Below, piece after piece: positions 28,399-38,186 of a DNA stretch of 64,000 bases. Numbering within the stretch: the first letter of the stretch is position 1; the number at the start of each line of letters is the position of its first letter. The notes beneath the pieces are model-generated. The model saw nothing but the letters and a program-made list of their open reading frames with translations. It ran no database searches and had not been told where the DNA came from. Where the stretch lies: assembly GCF_001807485.1 (NCBI RefSeq), contig NZ_KV789164.1:1-64000 (forward strand), given 5' to 3'. This stretch comes from Corynebacterium sp. HMSC08A12 (GTDB lineage: Bacteria; Actinomycetota; Actinomycetes; Mycobacteriales; Mycobacteriaceae). Both the position numbers and the translations under genes were made by a program.

Positions 28399-29532
28399 CT
28401 AGGCCTGCGCTTCCTGCTGCTGCGCCATGCGCCAGCGAATGCCGGCCTCCAGGAAGCCGTCGAGGTCACCATCCAGCACCTTGCTGGGGTCGTTGACCTC
28501 GACGTTCGTGCGCAGATCCTTCACCATCTGGTACGGGTGCAGTACGTAGTTGCGCATCTGGTTACCCCAGGAGTTAGAGCCGTCGCCCTTCAGCGCGTCC
28601 ATTTCGGCCTGTTCTTCTTGACGCTTACGCTCCAGCAACTTCGCCTGTAGCACCCGCATGGCGGATGCCTTGTTCTGAATCTGCGATTTCTCGTTCTGGC
28701 ACGTCACCACAATGCCTGTGGGCACGTGGGTCAGGCGCACCGCCGAGTCGGTGGTGTTCACCGACTGCCCGCCGGGGCCAGAGGAGCGGTAGACGTCCAC
28801 GCGCACGTCGTTCTCATCAATATCGATGTGGTCGGTCTGCTCCACCACTGGCAGCACCTCCACCTCGGCGAACGAGGTCTGGCGGCGGCCCTGGTTGTCG
28901 AAGGGAGAAATGCGCACCAGGCGGTGGGTTCCTTGCTCCACGGAGAGGGTGCCATACATGTATTCCCCGTGGATGACGATGGTCGCGGACTTAATGCCGG
29001 CTTCCTCGGCATAGGAGATGTCGTAGACCTCCACCTTGTGCCCGGCCTTTTCGGCCCAGCGGGTGTACATGCGCAGCAGCATCTCTGCCCAGTCGGCGGC
29101 ATCCACGCCACCGGCGGCACTGCGGATGTTCAGCACGGCTTCGCGCTCGTCGTACTCCCCCGACAGCATCGTCGTGACCTCGAGCGATTCAATCTCCTGG
29201 CGCAGCTCCTCGCGCTCCGCATCGGCCAACTGCACCGCTTCCTGAGCCGCGTCCGGGTCGTCCCCGGCTTCCTCCTCGGCCATGTCGTAGAGCACCGGCA
29301 GGTCATCCAGGCGCTGGCGCAGCCCCGTGACCTTCTTCAGCTTCGCCTGCACGCGGGAAAGCTCGGAAGTCACCTGCTGCGCGTGGTCCGGATCGTCCCA
29401 CAGCGAGGGGTCGGCGGACTTTTCCTCCAGCTCGCGGGCGCGGTCGCCCAGCTCGTCGAGGTCCAGCACCTTCTCGATGGTGGTCAGGGTGCCGTCCAGG
29501 TCGCTTAGGTCTGCAGAAACTTCCGGTTGCAT
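28399..29532 (-). CDS. prfB: Peptide chain release factor 2
   Basis: 377 residues; recognises UGA and UAA and triggers hydrolysis of peptidyl-tRNA. The SPF tripeptide that reads the stop codon ([15 protein letters not shown]) and the catalytic GGQ ([17 protein letters not shown]) are present. The gene reads in one frame from [14 protein letters not shown], so it lacks the programmed +1 frameshift of the enterobacterial gene. The frame stays open far upstream, but that part overlaps the divergent phosphatase and is not coding. Confidence 0.96.
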   Translation of the reverse strand: MQPEVSADLSDLDGTLTTIEKVLDLDELGDRARELEEKSADPSLWDDPDHAQQVTSELSRVQAKLKKVTGLRQRLDDLPVLYDMAEEEAGDDPDAAQEAVQLADAEREELRQEIESLEVTTMLSGEYDEREAVLNIRSAAGGVDAADWAEMLLRMYTRWAEKAGHKVEVYDISYAEEAGIKSATIVIHGEYMYGTLSVEQGTHRLVRISPFDNQGRRQTSFAEVEVLPVVEQTDHIDIDENDVRVDVYRSSGPGGQSVNTTDSAVRLTHVPTGIVVTCQNEKSQIQNKASAMRVLQAKLLERKRQEEQAEMDALKGDGSNSWGNQMRNYVLHPYQMVKDLRTNVEVNDPSKVLDGDLDGFLEAGIRWRMAQQQEAQA

Positions 29533-29571
29533 AATGCGCAAGTCTACCCGGCGACATGCACAATGGAATGT

Positions 29572-30432
29572 ATGGCTACTAACGGTTCTGATTCTTCTTC
29601 CCCGATCCCAGAGGACATGCTGAATGCGATCATCAAGACGTTCATCGTGGCGCATGTCGATGATTCCGACCACCACCTGGCTCAGGCGCTGGTCTATAAC
29701 GCAGGCCGCCTGGCGTGGCGTATGCGCCAGACGGGCTTGGATACGGAGCAGAAGACGTCCGTCAGCGATGTCGTGACCGCTGCGGATCGCGCGGCCGAGA
29801 AGTTCATTGCCGACGCACTGCGTGCCATCCGCCCCGACGATGGCTTGCTGGGCGAGGAGGGCACCGCCGTGGAGTCGAAGTCCGGCCGCACCTGGGTAAT
29901 CGACCCTGTAGATGGCACCTACAACTTCACTACGGGTTCGGACTATTGGTGCTCTGCCCTGGCGCTGGTCGAGGGCTCCCCCGATGATCCGGACGCCCTG
30001 TTGTTCGGCGCCGTTCACCGCCCGGCGATGGGCTACACGTGGTTTGGTGGCCCGGATATTCCTACTACTCGTGACGCCGCCGAGATCAGCCTGCCGAACA
30101 CTTCGGCGGAACTGACCTGCCTGGGTGGCTACCTGCACCCCACCGACATCGCGGACGCCACCCGGCTGAAAACCTGGAAGGCCGTAAGCACGCAGTTTGC
30201 CACGCTGCGCATGCTGGGGTCTGCGTCCATCGACCTCGCGTGCGTGGCCGGTGGCGAGCTCGGCTGCTGGATGCAGCACAGCGTGGCCAGCTGGGACTGG
30301 TTGCCTGGGCGTGCTTTGGTGGAGGGCGCTGGGGGCGTCGCTAAGAAGGAAGAAAAAGACGGCACCACCTGGTTCATTGCCGGGGCGCCAGACGCGGTAG
30401 AGCAATCCGTTAAGGCGCTGCGCGAAGCCTAG
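29572..30432 (+). CDS. Inositol-monophosphatase family phosphatase
   Basis: 286 residues. The metal site is visible as LLGEEGTAV near residue 95 and [20 protein letters not shown] near 108-127, with the second aspartate in SWDWLPG near 245. Family members remove phosphate from myo-inositol phosphate, fructose-1,6-bisphosphate, histidinol phosphate or PAP. Divergent from prfB (39 bases) and about 90 bases ahead of a second family member; the specific substrate is not determinable. Confidence 0.85.
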   Translation: MATNGSDSSSPIPEDMLNAIIKTFIVAHVDDSDHHLAQALVYNAGRLAWRMRQTGLDTEQKTSVSDVVTAADRAAEKFIADALRAIRPDDGLLGEEGTAVESKSGRTWVIDPVDGTYNFTTGSDYWCSALALVEGSPDDPDALLFGAVHRPAMGYTWFGGPDIPTTRDAAEISLPNTSAELTCLGGYLHPTDIADATRLKTWKAVSTQFATLRMLGSASIDLACVAGGELGCWMQHSVASWDWLPGRALVEGAGGVAKKEEKDGTTWFIAGAPDAVEQSVKALREA

Positions 30433-30524
30433 CGAGAAGGCTACTCCCCCCCTTTGCCACACTAGTCACATTAGTCACATTCTTCCCGTGGCTTTATATG
30501 TGCCACGGGGTTATCATGTGTTCC

Positions 30525-31418
30525 ATGACGGACTCGGTTTCCCCATATGCAGATGACCTGACCCTGGCGCTGTCGCTGGCCGACGCGGCCGACGCGATCA
30601 CCATGGCGCGCTTCGAGGCGAACGACCTGAGCGTTGAATCGAAGCCCGACCTCACGCCAGTGAGCGACGCAGACACCGCCGTAGAGAAGGAACTGCGGGA
30701 ACTGATCGCCGCACACCACCCGGAGGACGCCCTGCTGGGAGAGGAATTCGGTGGCGACGTCACCTTCGCCGGGCGACAGTGGGTCATTGACCCCATCGAC
30801 GGCACCAAGAACTTTGTCCGCGGCGTACCCGTGTGGGCCACGCTGATCAGCCTGCTGGTGGACGGTAAGCCCGTGGTAGGGGTTGTCTCCGCGCCCGCGC
30901 TGGGGCGCCGCTGGTGGGCCGCTGAGGGATCCGGCGCATGGCGACTGTTTAACACCCCGGCCAGCGCTGCCACCGGTGGCACTGGCGGCTCCGACAGTAC
31001 CGGCGACACCAGCGGCACTAGCGGTGCTGGCAACGCAAACGGTGGGGTGCCGTCGGTGGGCGCCCGCCGCCTGGAGGTATCGAAGGTCGCGCAGGTCGCG
31101 GACTCCTCGATTGCAATTTCCTCGCTTTCCGGCTGGGCGGACTGCGGCAAGCGTGAGCAGCTCATTAGCCTGACAGATTCCGCGTGGCGCCTGCGCGGAT
31201 ACGGCGACTTCTGGTCCTACATGCTGGTCGCCGAGGGTGCGGTGGATATTGCCGCCGAGCCGGAGGTAAGCCTCTGGGATCTGGCAGCGCTGGCGCCGAT
31301 CATCACGGAGGCTGGCGGGCGCTTCACCTCCCTGGACGGCCAGGACGGCCCACACGGCGGGTCCGCCGTCGCCACCAACGGCCTGCTGCACGAGGCCACG
31401 CTCAGCGCCCTCGAATAG
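30525..31418 (+). CDS. hisN: Histidinol-phosphatase, IMPase type
   Basis: 297 residues. Metal-binding motifs LLGEEFGGD near 73 and [20 protein letters not shown] near 87-106, and [15 protein letters not shown] near 255, agree best with the actinobacterial HisN that dephosphorylates L-histidinol phosphate. It is about 35 residues longer than usual because of a Gly/Ser/Thr-rich insert at about 146-175 ([19 protein letters not shown]). ATG at 30525 ([12 protein letters not shown]) is preferred over upstream starts. No other his genes are nearby, as is usual for hisN. Confidence 0.82.
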   Translation: MTDSVSPYADDLTLALSLADAADAITMARFEANDLSVESKPDLTPVSDADTAVEKELRELIAAHHPEDALLGEEFGGDVTFAGRQWVIDPIDGTKNFVRGVPVWATLISLLVDGKPVVGVVSAPALGRRWWAAEGSGAWRLFNTPASAATGGTGGSDSTGDTSGTSGAGNANGGVPSVGARRLEVSKVAQVADSSIAISSLSGWADCGKREQLISLTDSAWRLRGYGDFWSYMLVAEGAVDIAAEPEVSLWDLAALAPIITEAGGRFTSLDGQDGPHGGSAVATNGLLHEATLSALE

Positions 31419-31437
31419 GCGCTAACCGAGCCTAACC

Positions 31438-32961
31438 CTAGACGTCGAGCGCCAGATACACGGTGTCGAGGTACTCCTCGATGCCCTCGAAACCACCCTC
31501 GCGGCCCAGGCCGGACTGCTTCACTCCGCCGAACGGAGCAGACGCATCCGATAGCGCGCCACGGTTCACGCCGACCATTCCGGCCTCCATGCGCTCGGCG
31601 AAGCGCAGGGTCTTCTTCATATCCTCGCCCATCACATAGCCAGCCAGGCCGAAGACGGTATCGTTAGCGACCTTCAAGGCTTCCTCATCGCTGGAGACGC
31701 GCTGCACGGCCGCGACGGGACCGAAGATCTCCTGGTTAGCGATCTCAAACTGTGGCGTCACGCCCGTAAGCACCGTGGCGGGGTACCAGAAACCATTCGG
31801 ATCCAGGTCGGGGTGCGTCTCCCCCAGCTTCTCCAAGGCCTCATTACCGCCGAGGGCAACGTGCGCCCCCTCCTCGACGGCCTTGGCTACCATGTCACGC
31901 ACTCCATCGCGCTGCTCCTGGCTGACCAGCGGCCCCATCGTCGTCTTCGGGTCGGTGCCCGGCCCCATCACGAACTCGCTCATCTTCTGCACCAGCCCAG
32001 CCTCGAACTTGTCAGCCAGGGACTCGTGAACGATGAAGCGGTTAGCGGCCACACAAACCTGACCCGCGCCACGCATCTTCGCCGCAATAGCCTGCTCCAC
32101 AGCCTTGTCCACATCCGCGTGCTCCAACACAACGAAAGGCGCGTTACCGCCGAGCTCCAGCGACGTGCGGATCGTCTTCTGCGCCGCGGTGGCGGCCAGC
32201 GCCTGGCCGACCTCCGTGGAACCTGTGAACGTCAGCTTGCGCAGACGGTCGTCGTCCAACAGGGCGGACACGCGGCGCGCCGAGGACGTCGGCAGCACCT
32301 GGAACACACCATCCGGAATGCCGGCGATGCGCCCCAGCTCCGCGAAGTAAAGCATCGTCAGCGGGGTCAGCTGCGCCGGCTTAGCAATCACGGTGCAGCC
32401 CGCCGCCAGCGCCGGAGCCAGCTTGCGGGTCACCATCGCCAGCGGGAAGTTCCATGGGGTGATCGCCAGCACCGGCCCCACCGGACGGTGCGTAGTCACG
32501 ATGCGCCCGTTACCAGCCGGAGCCACGCGATACTCGCCAGCGATCGCCGCCGCCCGCTCGCTGAACCAGCGCAGATACTCGGCGGCGTAGGTCACCTCGC
32601 CCTTGGAATCCGGCAGCGCGCGCCCCAGCTCCAGGGACTGCAGGGCCGCCAGCTGATCCGCGTGCTCGTGCACCAAATCGAACAGCCGACGCAGAAGCTC
32701 GGAACGCTCCCGCGGGGTGGATTCGGCCCAGTCCGCCTGAACCTCCACGGCCTTATCCATGGCCTCCCGTGCATCATCCTCTGTTGCCGCGGCGACATCC
32801 GCGAAGGGCTTCCCCGTGGCGGCGTCAATAACCGAAATAGTTTCACCTGCAGACCCAGAGCGCCAGGCCCCACCTAAGAACAACCCCGTGGGCACCTCGA
32901 AGGAAAGCCCCGCGGCCTGAAGAGTGGTGCTGAATTCAGAAGGAATGTTGAGTGAAGTCAT
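31438..32961 (-). CDS. gabD: Succinate-semialdehyde dehydrogenase type aldehyde dehydrogenase
   Basis: 507 residues. The NAD(P) fold has [13 protein letters not shown]; the catalytic glutamate is in [13 protein letters not shown] and the catalytic cysteine in [12 protein letters not shown]. The closing block [27 protein letters not shown] is the signature of the SSADH group (NADP-linked GabD). It oxidises succinic semialdehyde to succinate. ATG at 32961 gives [11 protein letters not shown]; no strong ribosome site is seen. Divergent from pgi by about 110 bases. Confidence 0.87.
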   Translation of the reverse strand: MTSLNIPSEFSTTLQAAGLSFEVPTGLFLGGAWRSGSAGETISVIDAATGKPFADVAAATEDDAREAMDKAVEVQADWAESTPRERSELLRRLFDLVHEHADQLAALQSLELGRALPDSKGEVTYAAEYLRWFSERAAAIAGEYRVAPAGNGRIVTTHRPVGPVLAITPWNFPLAMVTRKLAPALAAGCTVIAKPAQLTPLTMLYFAELGRIAGIPDGVFQVLPTSSARRVSALLDDDRLRKLTFTGSTEVGQALAATAAQKTIRTSLELGGNAPFVVLEHADVDKAVEQAIAAKMRGAGQVCVAANRFIVHESLADKFEAGLVQKMSEFVMGPGTDPKTTMGPLVSQEQRDGVRDMVAKAVEEGAHVALGGNEALEKLGETHPDLDPNGFWYPATVLTGVTPQFEIANQEIFGPVAAVQRVSSDEEALKVANDTVFGLAGYVMGEDMKKTLRFAERMEAGMVGVNRGALSDASAPFGGVKQSGLGREGGFEGIEEYLDTVYLALDV

Positions 32962-33070
32962 ATACCCACATATACGCGCCTTTCGGAGGCAGGCTTGCAG
33001 ACCGCCACGCGCCTCCACCTTTTCCACTACCGTGGAAAGTGATAATTGCAGCGACGAAAGGAGCCCAGCT

Positions 33071-34774
33071 GTGCCTATGCCACAACAACGCGAAACCGCA
33101 CATAAGACACGGGAATGGAAGAAGCTCACCGAATACGCCGACGCAACCCGCGGCACTCAATTGCGAGAGCTCTTCACCGAACAGCCGGGACGCTCCAGCG
33201 ACATGACCTACAACGTCGGCCCGCTGCACGTAGACCTGTCGAAGAACCTCATCGACGAGCGCGGACTGCGCCTGCTGCTGGATCTGGCTCGCGCCCGCGG
33301 CCTGGAGGACTACCGCAGCGCCATGTTCGACGGCGAGCACATCAACACCACCGAGGATCGTGCCGTGCTACACACCGCGCTGCGCATCCCGGTCGACCGG
33401 GAGTTCAGCATCCCAGTCGGGGCGGATGAAACGCAGGATGTGGCCGCCGACGTACACGCAGTGCTGGGCCGCATGCGCGACTTCGCCAAGGCGCTCCGCT
33501 CCGGCTCCTGGCAGGGCGTGACCGGGCACACCATCAAGCACGTAGTGAACATCGGCATCGGAGGCTCCGACCTGGGCCCGGCTATGGCCGCACAGGCGCT
33601 GCGCCCCTACATGACGGCCGGCATTACGCCGCACTTCATCTCCAACATCGACCCGGCGGACGTGGCCGGCACCCTCGACGGGCTGGATGCCGAGTCCACG
33701 CTGTTCGTCATCGCCTCCAAGACCTTCACCACCTCGGAGACTCTGGCCAACGCCCACGCCGCGCGCCGCTGGCTACTGCGCAACCTCGCCGATGAGGGCG
33801 TGGACGTCGAGGGGGAGGACGCGATCCGCGACATCACCGCCAAGCACTTCGTGGCCGTCTCCACCGCCGCGGAGAAGGTGCAGGACTTCGGCATCGACAC
33901 GAAGAACATGTTCGAGTTCTGGGACTGGGTGGGCGGCCGCTACTCCGTGGACTCCGCCATTGGCCTGTCCCTGATGGCCGCCATTGGGCCGCAGGACTTC
34001 ATGCGCTTCCTGGAGGGCTTCCACGAGGTAGACGACCACTTCCGCACCGAGCCGCTGGAGATGAACATTCCGGTGCTGATGGGCATGCTGGGCGTGTGGT
34101 ACACCGACTTCCTGGGGGCACAGTCGCACGCGGTGCTGCCGTATTCCGAGGACATGGCGCGCTTCCCCGCCTACCTGCAGCAGCTGACGATGGAATCCAA
34201 TGGCAAGTCCGTGCAGCTGGACGGCAGCCCGGTGGAGGTTCCCTCCGGCGAGATCTACTGGGGCGAGCCCGGCACCAACGGCCAGCACGCCTTCTTCCAG
34301 CTGCTACACCAGGGCACGCACTTGGTGCCGGCTGACTTCATCGGCTTCGTCAACCCGCACGACGATGCAGTCGCCGCCGACGGAACCACCAGCATGCACG
34401 ACATGTTGATGTCCAATTTCTTCGCCCAGACCCGCGTGCTGGCCTTCGGCAAGAACGCTGAGGAGCTGCAGGAGGAGGGCGTGGCCCCCGAGTTGATCCC
34501 GCACAAGGTGATGCCCGGCAACCGCCCAACCACCACCATCCTGGCCAACAAGCTGACCCCGAAGACGCTAGGTGCGCTGATCGCACTGTACGAGCACATT
34601 GTTTTCGTGCAGGGCGTGATCTGGGGCATCAACAGCTTTGACCAGTGGGGTGTGGAGCTCGGTAAGAAGCAGGCAAACGCGCTGTTGCCTGCGGTTACTG
34701 GTAAGGAGCGTAGTGACGCCGGCGACTCCTCCACCGACGACCTCATCGCCTACTACCGTCAGCACCGGGGTTAG
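33071..34774 (+). CDS. pgi: Glucose-6-phosphate isomerase
   Basis: 567 residues; interconverts glucose 6-phosphate and fructose 6-phosphate. Signature 1 ([13 protein letters not shown]) is near residue 217 and signature 2 ([17 protein letters not shown]) near 520; [14 protein letters not shown] marks the active site. A GTG at 33071 is preferred because AAAGGAG lies eight bases upstream; ATG at 33077 is the alternative. Confidence 0.96.
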   Translation: MPMPQQRETAHKTREWKKLTEYADATRGTQLRELFTEQPGRSSDMTYNVGPLHVDLSKNLIDERGLRLLLDLARARGLEDYRSAMFDGEHINTTEDRAVLHTALRIPVDREFSIPVGADETQDVAADVHAVLGRMRDFAKALRSGSWQGVTGHTIKHVVNIGIGGSDLGPAMAAQALRPYMTAGITPHFISNIDPADVAGTLDGLDAESTLFVIASKTFTTSETLANAHAARRWLLRNLADEGVDVEGEDAIRDITAKHFVAVSTAAEKVQDFGIDTKNMFEFWDWVGGRYSVDSAIGLSLMAAIGPQDFMRFLEGFHEVDDHFRTEPLEMNIPVLMGMLGVWYTDFLGAQSHAVLPYSEDMARFPAYLQQLTMESNGKSVQLDGSPVEVPSGEIYWGEPGTNGQHAFFQLLHQGTHLVPADFIGFVNPHDDAVAADGTTSMHDMLMSNFFAQTRVLAFGKNAEELQEEGVAPELIPHKVMPGNRPTTTILANKLTPKTLGALIALYEHIVFVQGVIWGINSFDQWGVELGKKQANALLPAVTGKERSDAGDSSTDDLIAYYRQHRG

Positions 34775-34848
34775 CGCTTACGCCGAAAGCTAACGCTGGG
34801 GAGGGCGCCGAGGCTAGCTGCTGTCGAGGCGAGCGGGCGCCGGTTTCT

Positions 34849-34984
34849 GGGCAAATGTCGCTAGAACGAGAATACGTTATTTAAACACATTTTCATCTAT
34901 GCATAATGCCTGGTCAGAGAGTTTCGCGCGCCCTACGATTTAAAAACCGCCCGACATATTCCCGTTCTAACGACATTTGCGCCC
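34849..34984. repeat. Inverted-repeat element A
   Basis: The left arm GGGCAAATGTCGCTAGAACG (34849-) continues GAGAATA, and the right arm at 34957-34984 is its complement with about two mismatches and a two-base gap. The arms are 26-28 bases long and enclose about 80 AT-rich bases. The interior (TCATCTATGCATAATGCCTG GTCAGAGAG) resembles that of element B at 35463. It sits 170 bases upstream of the small secreted protein gene. No coding capacity; a promoter region or miniature inverted-repeat element is possible. Confidence 0.7.
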
Positions 34985-35152
34985 GAACTTTCGCCGAAAG
35001 CTGTCTGTCGCAGTGTCGATCCAGCGCCAATCGCGCCTAAATCCGCCCCGAAGACTAACGCTGGGGCCCGGTGATCGATTTCACTTACGAAACCCGCTTC
35101 CCCCATAGCCGGTTTTTGACTGCACGAATTCTCCAGAAAGGAACACTCCCCA
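34985..35152 (+). other. Leader region of the small secreted protein gene
   Basis: Spacer between element A and the start codon at 35153. The last 40 bases, from CTCCAGAAAGGAAC onward, hold the ribosome site AAAGGAA and are repeated in the decayed copy at 35640-35690. A GC-rich stretch, ACTAACGCTGGGGCCCGG, precedes it. No other feature found. Confidence 0.4.
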
Positions 35153-35401
35153 ATGAAGATTCGCAAGACTTTGGCGGTAGGTATCGCAGTGGCATCGATC
35201 ACCGCGGGTGTAGCTGCGCCAGCACAGGCAGAGGCAACCACGCCGCAGACTGCGCAGGTGGCGCAAGCTGCCAATCCCGAACCGTACAACCCCATTACAG
35301 GCTCCCTGAGGATGGCACCCGTCTTTCTAGCTTCTCCCATAGTTCTTCCAGCCGTTCTGCTATACGGGATTTGGGTTCGCCTGAACCCCGGCCTCGGTTA
35401 G
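35153..35401 (+). CDS. Small secreted protein of unknown function
   Basis: 82 residues. A Sec signal peptide ends at about APAQA (residue 25), leaving a mature peptide of about 57 residues: a Thr/Gln/Ala-rich start, an NPEPYNPITGSLRMAPV segment and a hydrophobic C-terminal stretch (PIVLPAVLLYGIWVRL) that could be a membrane anchor. AAAGGAA precedes ATG by about eight bases. No family recognised. A decayed copy of its leader and first codons lies 490 bases downstream. Confidence 0.6.
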   Translation: MKIRKTLAVGIAVASITAGVAAPAQAEATTPQTAQVAQAANPEPYNPITGSLRMAPVFLASPIVLPAVLLYGIWVRLNPGLG

Positions 35402-35462
35402 GCCAGACTGCCTCTATCCCCGGCTCGTCCGGCCCGCCCCTGCCCCGGCTCGTCCGACCCTA

Positions 35463-35620
35463 GAATGTCGGAAACGTTGCACTTCCGTAAGGCAAATGTC
35501 GGAAAACTTGCCAAACGTTCTTGCAAACTATTTCCACCTACACATAAGGGCTGGTCAGGAGGCTTTAGAGGTGGAACAGGTGGCGTCGATAAAAAAGAAA
35601 TGCAACATTTCCGACATTTT
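35463..35620. repeat. Inverted-repeat element B
   Basis: The left arm GAATGTCGGAAACGTTGCAC (35463-) and the right arm at 35597-35620 (ATGCAACATTTCCGACATTT) are inverted with about two mismatches over 22 bases. A third half-copy, AATGTCGGAAAACTTGCC, lies at 35495-35512. The middle, with CTGGTCAGGAGG near 35551, matches the middle of element A (CTGGTCAGAGAG). A dispersed-motif copy at 35579 overlaps the right arm. Confidence 0.7.
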
Positions 35621-35639
35621 GTCTTTGGCTGAACGCATC

Positions 35640-35690
35640 CTCCAGACAGGAATACTCCTCGCGAAGATTCGCAAGACTTTAGCAGTCTAG
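35640..35690 (+). pseudogene. Decayed second copy of the small secreted protein gene start
   Basis: CTCCAGACAGGAATACTCCT, followed by GCGAAGATTCGCAAGACTTT, matches the functional copy at 35139-35180 at about 40 of 49 positions. The ATG has become GCG and a stop (TAG) follows within 14 codons, so it cannot be expressed as that protein. Only the leader and first dozen codons remain. Confidence 0.75.
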
Positions 35691-35736
35691 CCATCGGGCA
35701 AAACCCACTGTGCACAGCGGGTTCTAGATAACGAGA

Positions 35737-35768
35737 CTAAGGCTCCCCGCTAGTGCGGGGAGCCTTAG
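35737..35768. terminator. Strong bidirectional-type terminator hairpin
   Basis: A perfect 14-bp stem CTAAGGCTCCCCGC / GCGGGGAGCCTTAG with a TAGT loop, followed on the plus strand by TGCGTTT. It lies between the decayed copy and the converging secreted protein gene at 35821. Another palindrome, CCCACTGTGCACAGCGGG, lies at 35704-35721. Confidence 0.85.
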
Positions 35769-35820
35769 TGCGTTTAAACGGAGCTAGCCGTTCAGATCAG
35801 AGATCCGTTCAGAGATCGGA

Positions 35821-36549
35821 CTAGAACAGACCCTTGGTCGGCTTGTGCATAACGTCGGTGGTGGTGACCTCACGGGAGTCGACGTTCTGGTCGTTAGAAG
35901 TGGACTTGTCCTCTTCCAGACGACCGGTCTGGGTGACGGTGATGTAGTTCTCCAGGCGACCCAGCTTGGTCTTGCCGTCGCCGAAGTTCAGGTTTGCCAG
36001 CAGCTGGGAATCACCCGGGTTGACCGGGTTGGACAGGGTGACCTCGAAGCTACGAACAGACTTTTCCTTGTCGAAGCCCAGGTCACGGGTGTATGCACCG
36101 TTGAACCAGCCCGGGGTGATCAGGCGGTCAACGCCCTTCGGCCCCTTCTCGGTGTGCACGTCGATACGGAAAGAGGTAGCCGGGAAGTCCTGGTAGTAGG
36201 TCTCGGAGCCAACGTTCTTAGCAGAGATGGAGACCAGGCCTGCGAAGCCAGCGGCCTTGCCAGCAGCGACGCGGATCTCCGGCTTCAGGTCGTACTTCTC
36301 GCCGGACTGCTCAGCCTCGTCCTCAGCGGGCTGCTCAGCCTCGTCCTCAGCGGGCTTCTCAGCCTCGTCAGCCGGAGCTTCGTCGGCGGCGGCAGCGTCA
36401 GCGGCGGCGTCAGCGTTCTCAGCGACAGCAACGTCCTGGTTGAAGCCGGGGTCGACAGCATCTTCAGCGAAGGCATTACCAGCGCCCGCGAAGGCGGTGG
36501 TCACGCCAATGGCAGCAGCGAGGGTCAGGGAAGCTGCGTTCTTCTTCAT
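35821..36549 (-). CDS. Secreted protein of unknown function with acidic repeat
   Basis: 242 residues. A Sec signal peptide ends at about residue 28 (AGAGNAFA). An Asp/Ala/Glu-rich stretch follows, including two copies of a KPAEDEAEQ-like unit at about 62-83 that would extend the protein through the cell wall. The C-terminal 155 residues (LKPEIRVAAGKAAGFAGLVS ... YITVTQTGRLEED) look like a beta-sandwich with no cysteines. No family recognised. It is downstream of another secreted protein gene of similar design, 114 bases away in the same direction, so joint expression and related jobs are likely. Confidence 0.75.
   Translation of the reverse strand: MKKNAASLTLAAAIGVTTAFAGAGNAFAEDAVDPGFNQDVAVAENADAAADAAAADEAPADEAEKPAEDEAEQPAEDEAEQSGEKYDLKPEIRVAAGKAAGFAGLVSISAKNVGSETYYQDFPATSFRIDVHTEKGPKGVDRLITPGWFNGAYTRDLGFDKEKSVRSFEVTLSNPVNPGDSQLLANLNFGDGKTKLGRLENYITVTQTGRLEEDKSTSNDQNVDSREVTTTDVMHKPTKGLF
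36307..36372 (-). repeat. Short in-frame tandem repeat coding an acidic segment
   Basis: A roughly 24-base unit, TCAGCCTCGTCCTCAGCGGG plus four bases, occurs two to three times and encodes the E/P/A/D-rich linker of the secreted protein. Copy number could vary by slippage or recombination. Confidence 0.7.
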
Positions 36550-36581
36550 GTGAGGGGGTTCCTTACTTAGTAGGGGCGGCT

Positions 36582-36630
36582 GAAGGGGGCATAGCCTGCG
36601 AAAGCTAGGAGCGGTAGATCAAGCCCCTTC
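36582..36630 (-). other. Inverted repeat between the two secreted-protein genes
   Basis: GAAGGGG at 36582-36588 is complementary to CCCCTTC at 36624-36630, enclosing a smaller AGC...GCT stem. It could fold in the mRNA between the two genes, as an attenuator or processing site, but there is no T-run, so a terminator role is weak. Confidence 0.35.
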
Positions 36631-36662
36631 GAACCTGCTGGATATTCTGCGTGATAGAGGGT

Positions 36663-37463
36663 TTATGCCTCGGCGTTCTCAGCCGGCTTTGCTTCGTCAG
36701 CTGGCTTGTCAGCCGGCTTGTCGGCTGGCTTGTCGGCCGGCTTCTCAGCGTCCTCCGGCTTGGCCGGGACGGCGGAGTCAGCCGGGTTGTCGTAGAGCTT
36801 CACGTTGACCTGGTTCTTGATCGGGGTCAGCGCGGACCACGGGGTCGGGGTGGACCAGGTGCCGTTGGCCTTGCAGAACTGCTGGGTGCCGGTCATGTTG
36901 ATGGTGCGGAAGCCGTAGGTGGCCTCGCCGGTGTGGCCGGCCGGGACGTCGTACGGGCCGACGGTCTGGCCAACGTTCCAGCTCAGGGAGTAGGAAGCCT
37001 CCGCGCCGATGGTCTTCGCCAGCTCGTAGGCGATGCCGACGCTGCCCTTGGCGTCCTTGGCGGAGCCTTCGCCACCCAGGTTGACGCTGGTGGTCTCCGT
37101 GCGGTCACCCTTGATGCTGATGGAGATGGTCTGGGTCTTGGACAGCTCCTGCGTCAGCGGGATGGTGTTCTTCGACTGGTTGGTGGCAGAGATGGTGCCG
37201 GCCGGGGTGAACTTGTCGTCAACCTTGTAGACGACGGTGCGGTAATCCTCACCGGAGTTGCATACCGGGTGCGGGTTCAGGATGTTGGCCTTGATGTGGT
37301 CACTACCGTGGGTGGTGTTGACGATCGGCAGGGTCGGGTTGAGCTTCGGAGTCTCCGGGTAGTGCTCTTCCTTGGTGATAGCGGATGCGGGAGATGCGAC
37401 GGCTGCCGCAACGACGACGGCGGCAGCGGCTGCGCTTGCGCCGTTCTTCCACAGGTTCTTCAT
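36663..37463 (-). CDS. Secreted beta-rich protein of unknown function with KPAD-repeat tail
   Basis: 266 residues. A Sec signal peptide ends near Ala28. A Cys68/Cys197 pair could form a disulfide around a core of alternating polar and hydrophobic residues (KTQTISISIKGDRTETTSVN, then GAEASYSLSWNVGQTVG) that recalls the hairpin and flanking strands of aerolysin/MTX2-type beta-pore-forming proteins; this is a resemblance, not an identification. The tail from about 236 is Glu/Lys/Pro/Ala-rich with KPAD repeats, like the acidic linker of the next gene. AGAGGAGC precedes the ATG at 37463. Inferred surface or secreted function; toxin, adhesin or porin are alternatives. Confidence 0.7.
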   Translation of the reverse strand: MKNLWKNGASAAAAAVVVAAAVASPASAITKEEHYPETPKLNPTLPIVNTTHGSDHIKANILNPHPVCNSGEDYRTVVYKVDDKFTPAGTISATNQSKNTIPLTQELSKTQTISISIKGDRTETTSVNLGGEGSAKDAKGSVGIAYELAKTIGAEASYSLSWNVGQTVGPYDVPAGHTGEATYGFRTINMTGTQQFCKANGTWSTPTPWSALTPIKNQVNVKLYDNPADSAVPAKPEDAEKPADKPADKPADKPADEAKPAENAEA

Positions 37464-38186
37464 GTTTTGTGCTCCTCTTGCACGCCACTGGACGAAAAGG
37501 TGCACGAGCTGGATGTTCTCCGGCTCGCACGGACTGGGGCGCATTTGGTGATGCTGCGAGAATGCGCGCCGCCAGCCAAAGGGTTTTGCGAGATTTCGGC
37601 CAGGTGGCTTTGGGTTTGAATCCGGTCTTAGGGGTGCCCTCCCCCGGGTGCTGCGCGCCGAATCACGAGGGCCGCTGCACACCCAGGTTCTGAGTGACGG
37701 GATCCAACTCTAGCCCCTCGAAGCCAGAAATTGTTCGACAATTTCGCGCTCCCATGCACCGCATTTAACCCAGCGTTCACACACCATTCAGGCGCAGTTC
37801 ACCAAAAGATCCTTAACCAACCCTTAAAGGACTCCACCTGCCCCCTCGAAACGAGATTCACTCCCCTGCAATTTAAACCATGGCACCCACTTAGGTAACC
37901 CTTGCTTTGACCATCAAAAAGCCTTGATCAACATGGCGACCACCCAATAGAAACGCACCAATCCTTAAAAAATAAGAACAGCAAACCCTTTTGTTTCCGA
38001 AATTTTTCACACAAACGCACCTTTTCTAAATACATAACCTTGCAGTATATGAACTTTAGGTAAACTCGCTCGACCTGCACTTTCCCCCCCTCCTATCGAA
38101 ATAAACCACCCCTTTTTGGGGCTATTGACCAGATTGTCAAGTAAGCCCCGAAGCAGACTCTCTAGCGTCCCCGATCTCGAAGAAAC
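37464..38186. other. Long AT-rich intergenic region
   Basis: 723 bases without a credible gene. The left end holds the leader and presumably the promoter of the secreted protein gene at 37463. From about 37750 to 38100 the base composition is much more AT-rich than the rest of the window, with poly-A/T tracts and no open frame with a ribosome site. A palindrome at 37727 is listed separately. It separates the secreted-protein pair from nei2-lhr. Confidence 0.6.
37727..37745. promoter_or_regulatory. Perfect 19-bp palindrome, candidate operator
   Basis: GAAATTGTTCGACAATTTC has two perfect 8-base arms around a TCG centre. It lies 264 bases upstream of the secreted protein gene starting at 37463. 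Its size and AT-rich arms suit a dimeric repressor such as a TetR or MarR protein, but no matching regulator is seen here. Confidence 0.45.

Larger units (their letters stand above)
35402..35820. other. Gene-free interval with element B, pseudogene and terminator
   Basis: The 419-base interval contains element B, the decayed gene start and the terminator, listed separately. A short direct repeat of CCCCGGCTCGTCCG lies at 35418-35456. No intact gene is visible. Confidence 0.6.

Noticed and set aside
29533..30462. Upstream extension of the prfB frame
   Set aside because: It lies antisense to the first phosphatase gene and has no RF2 homology; the normal start is at 29532.
36663..36760. CRISPR-like repeats in the KPAD region
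   Set aside because: The 12-base units are in-frame protein repeats without unique spacers.
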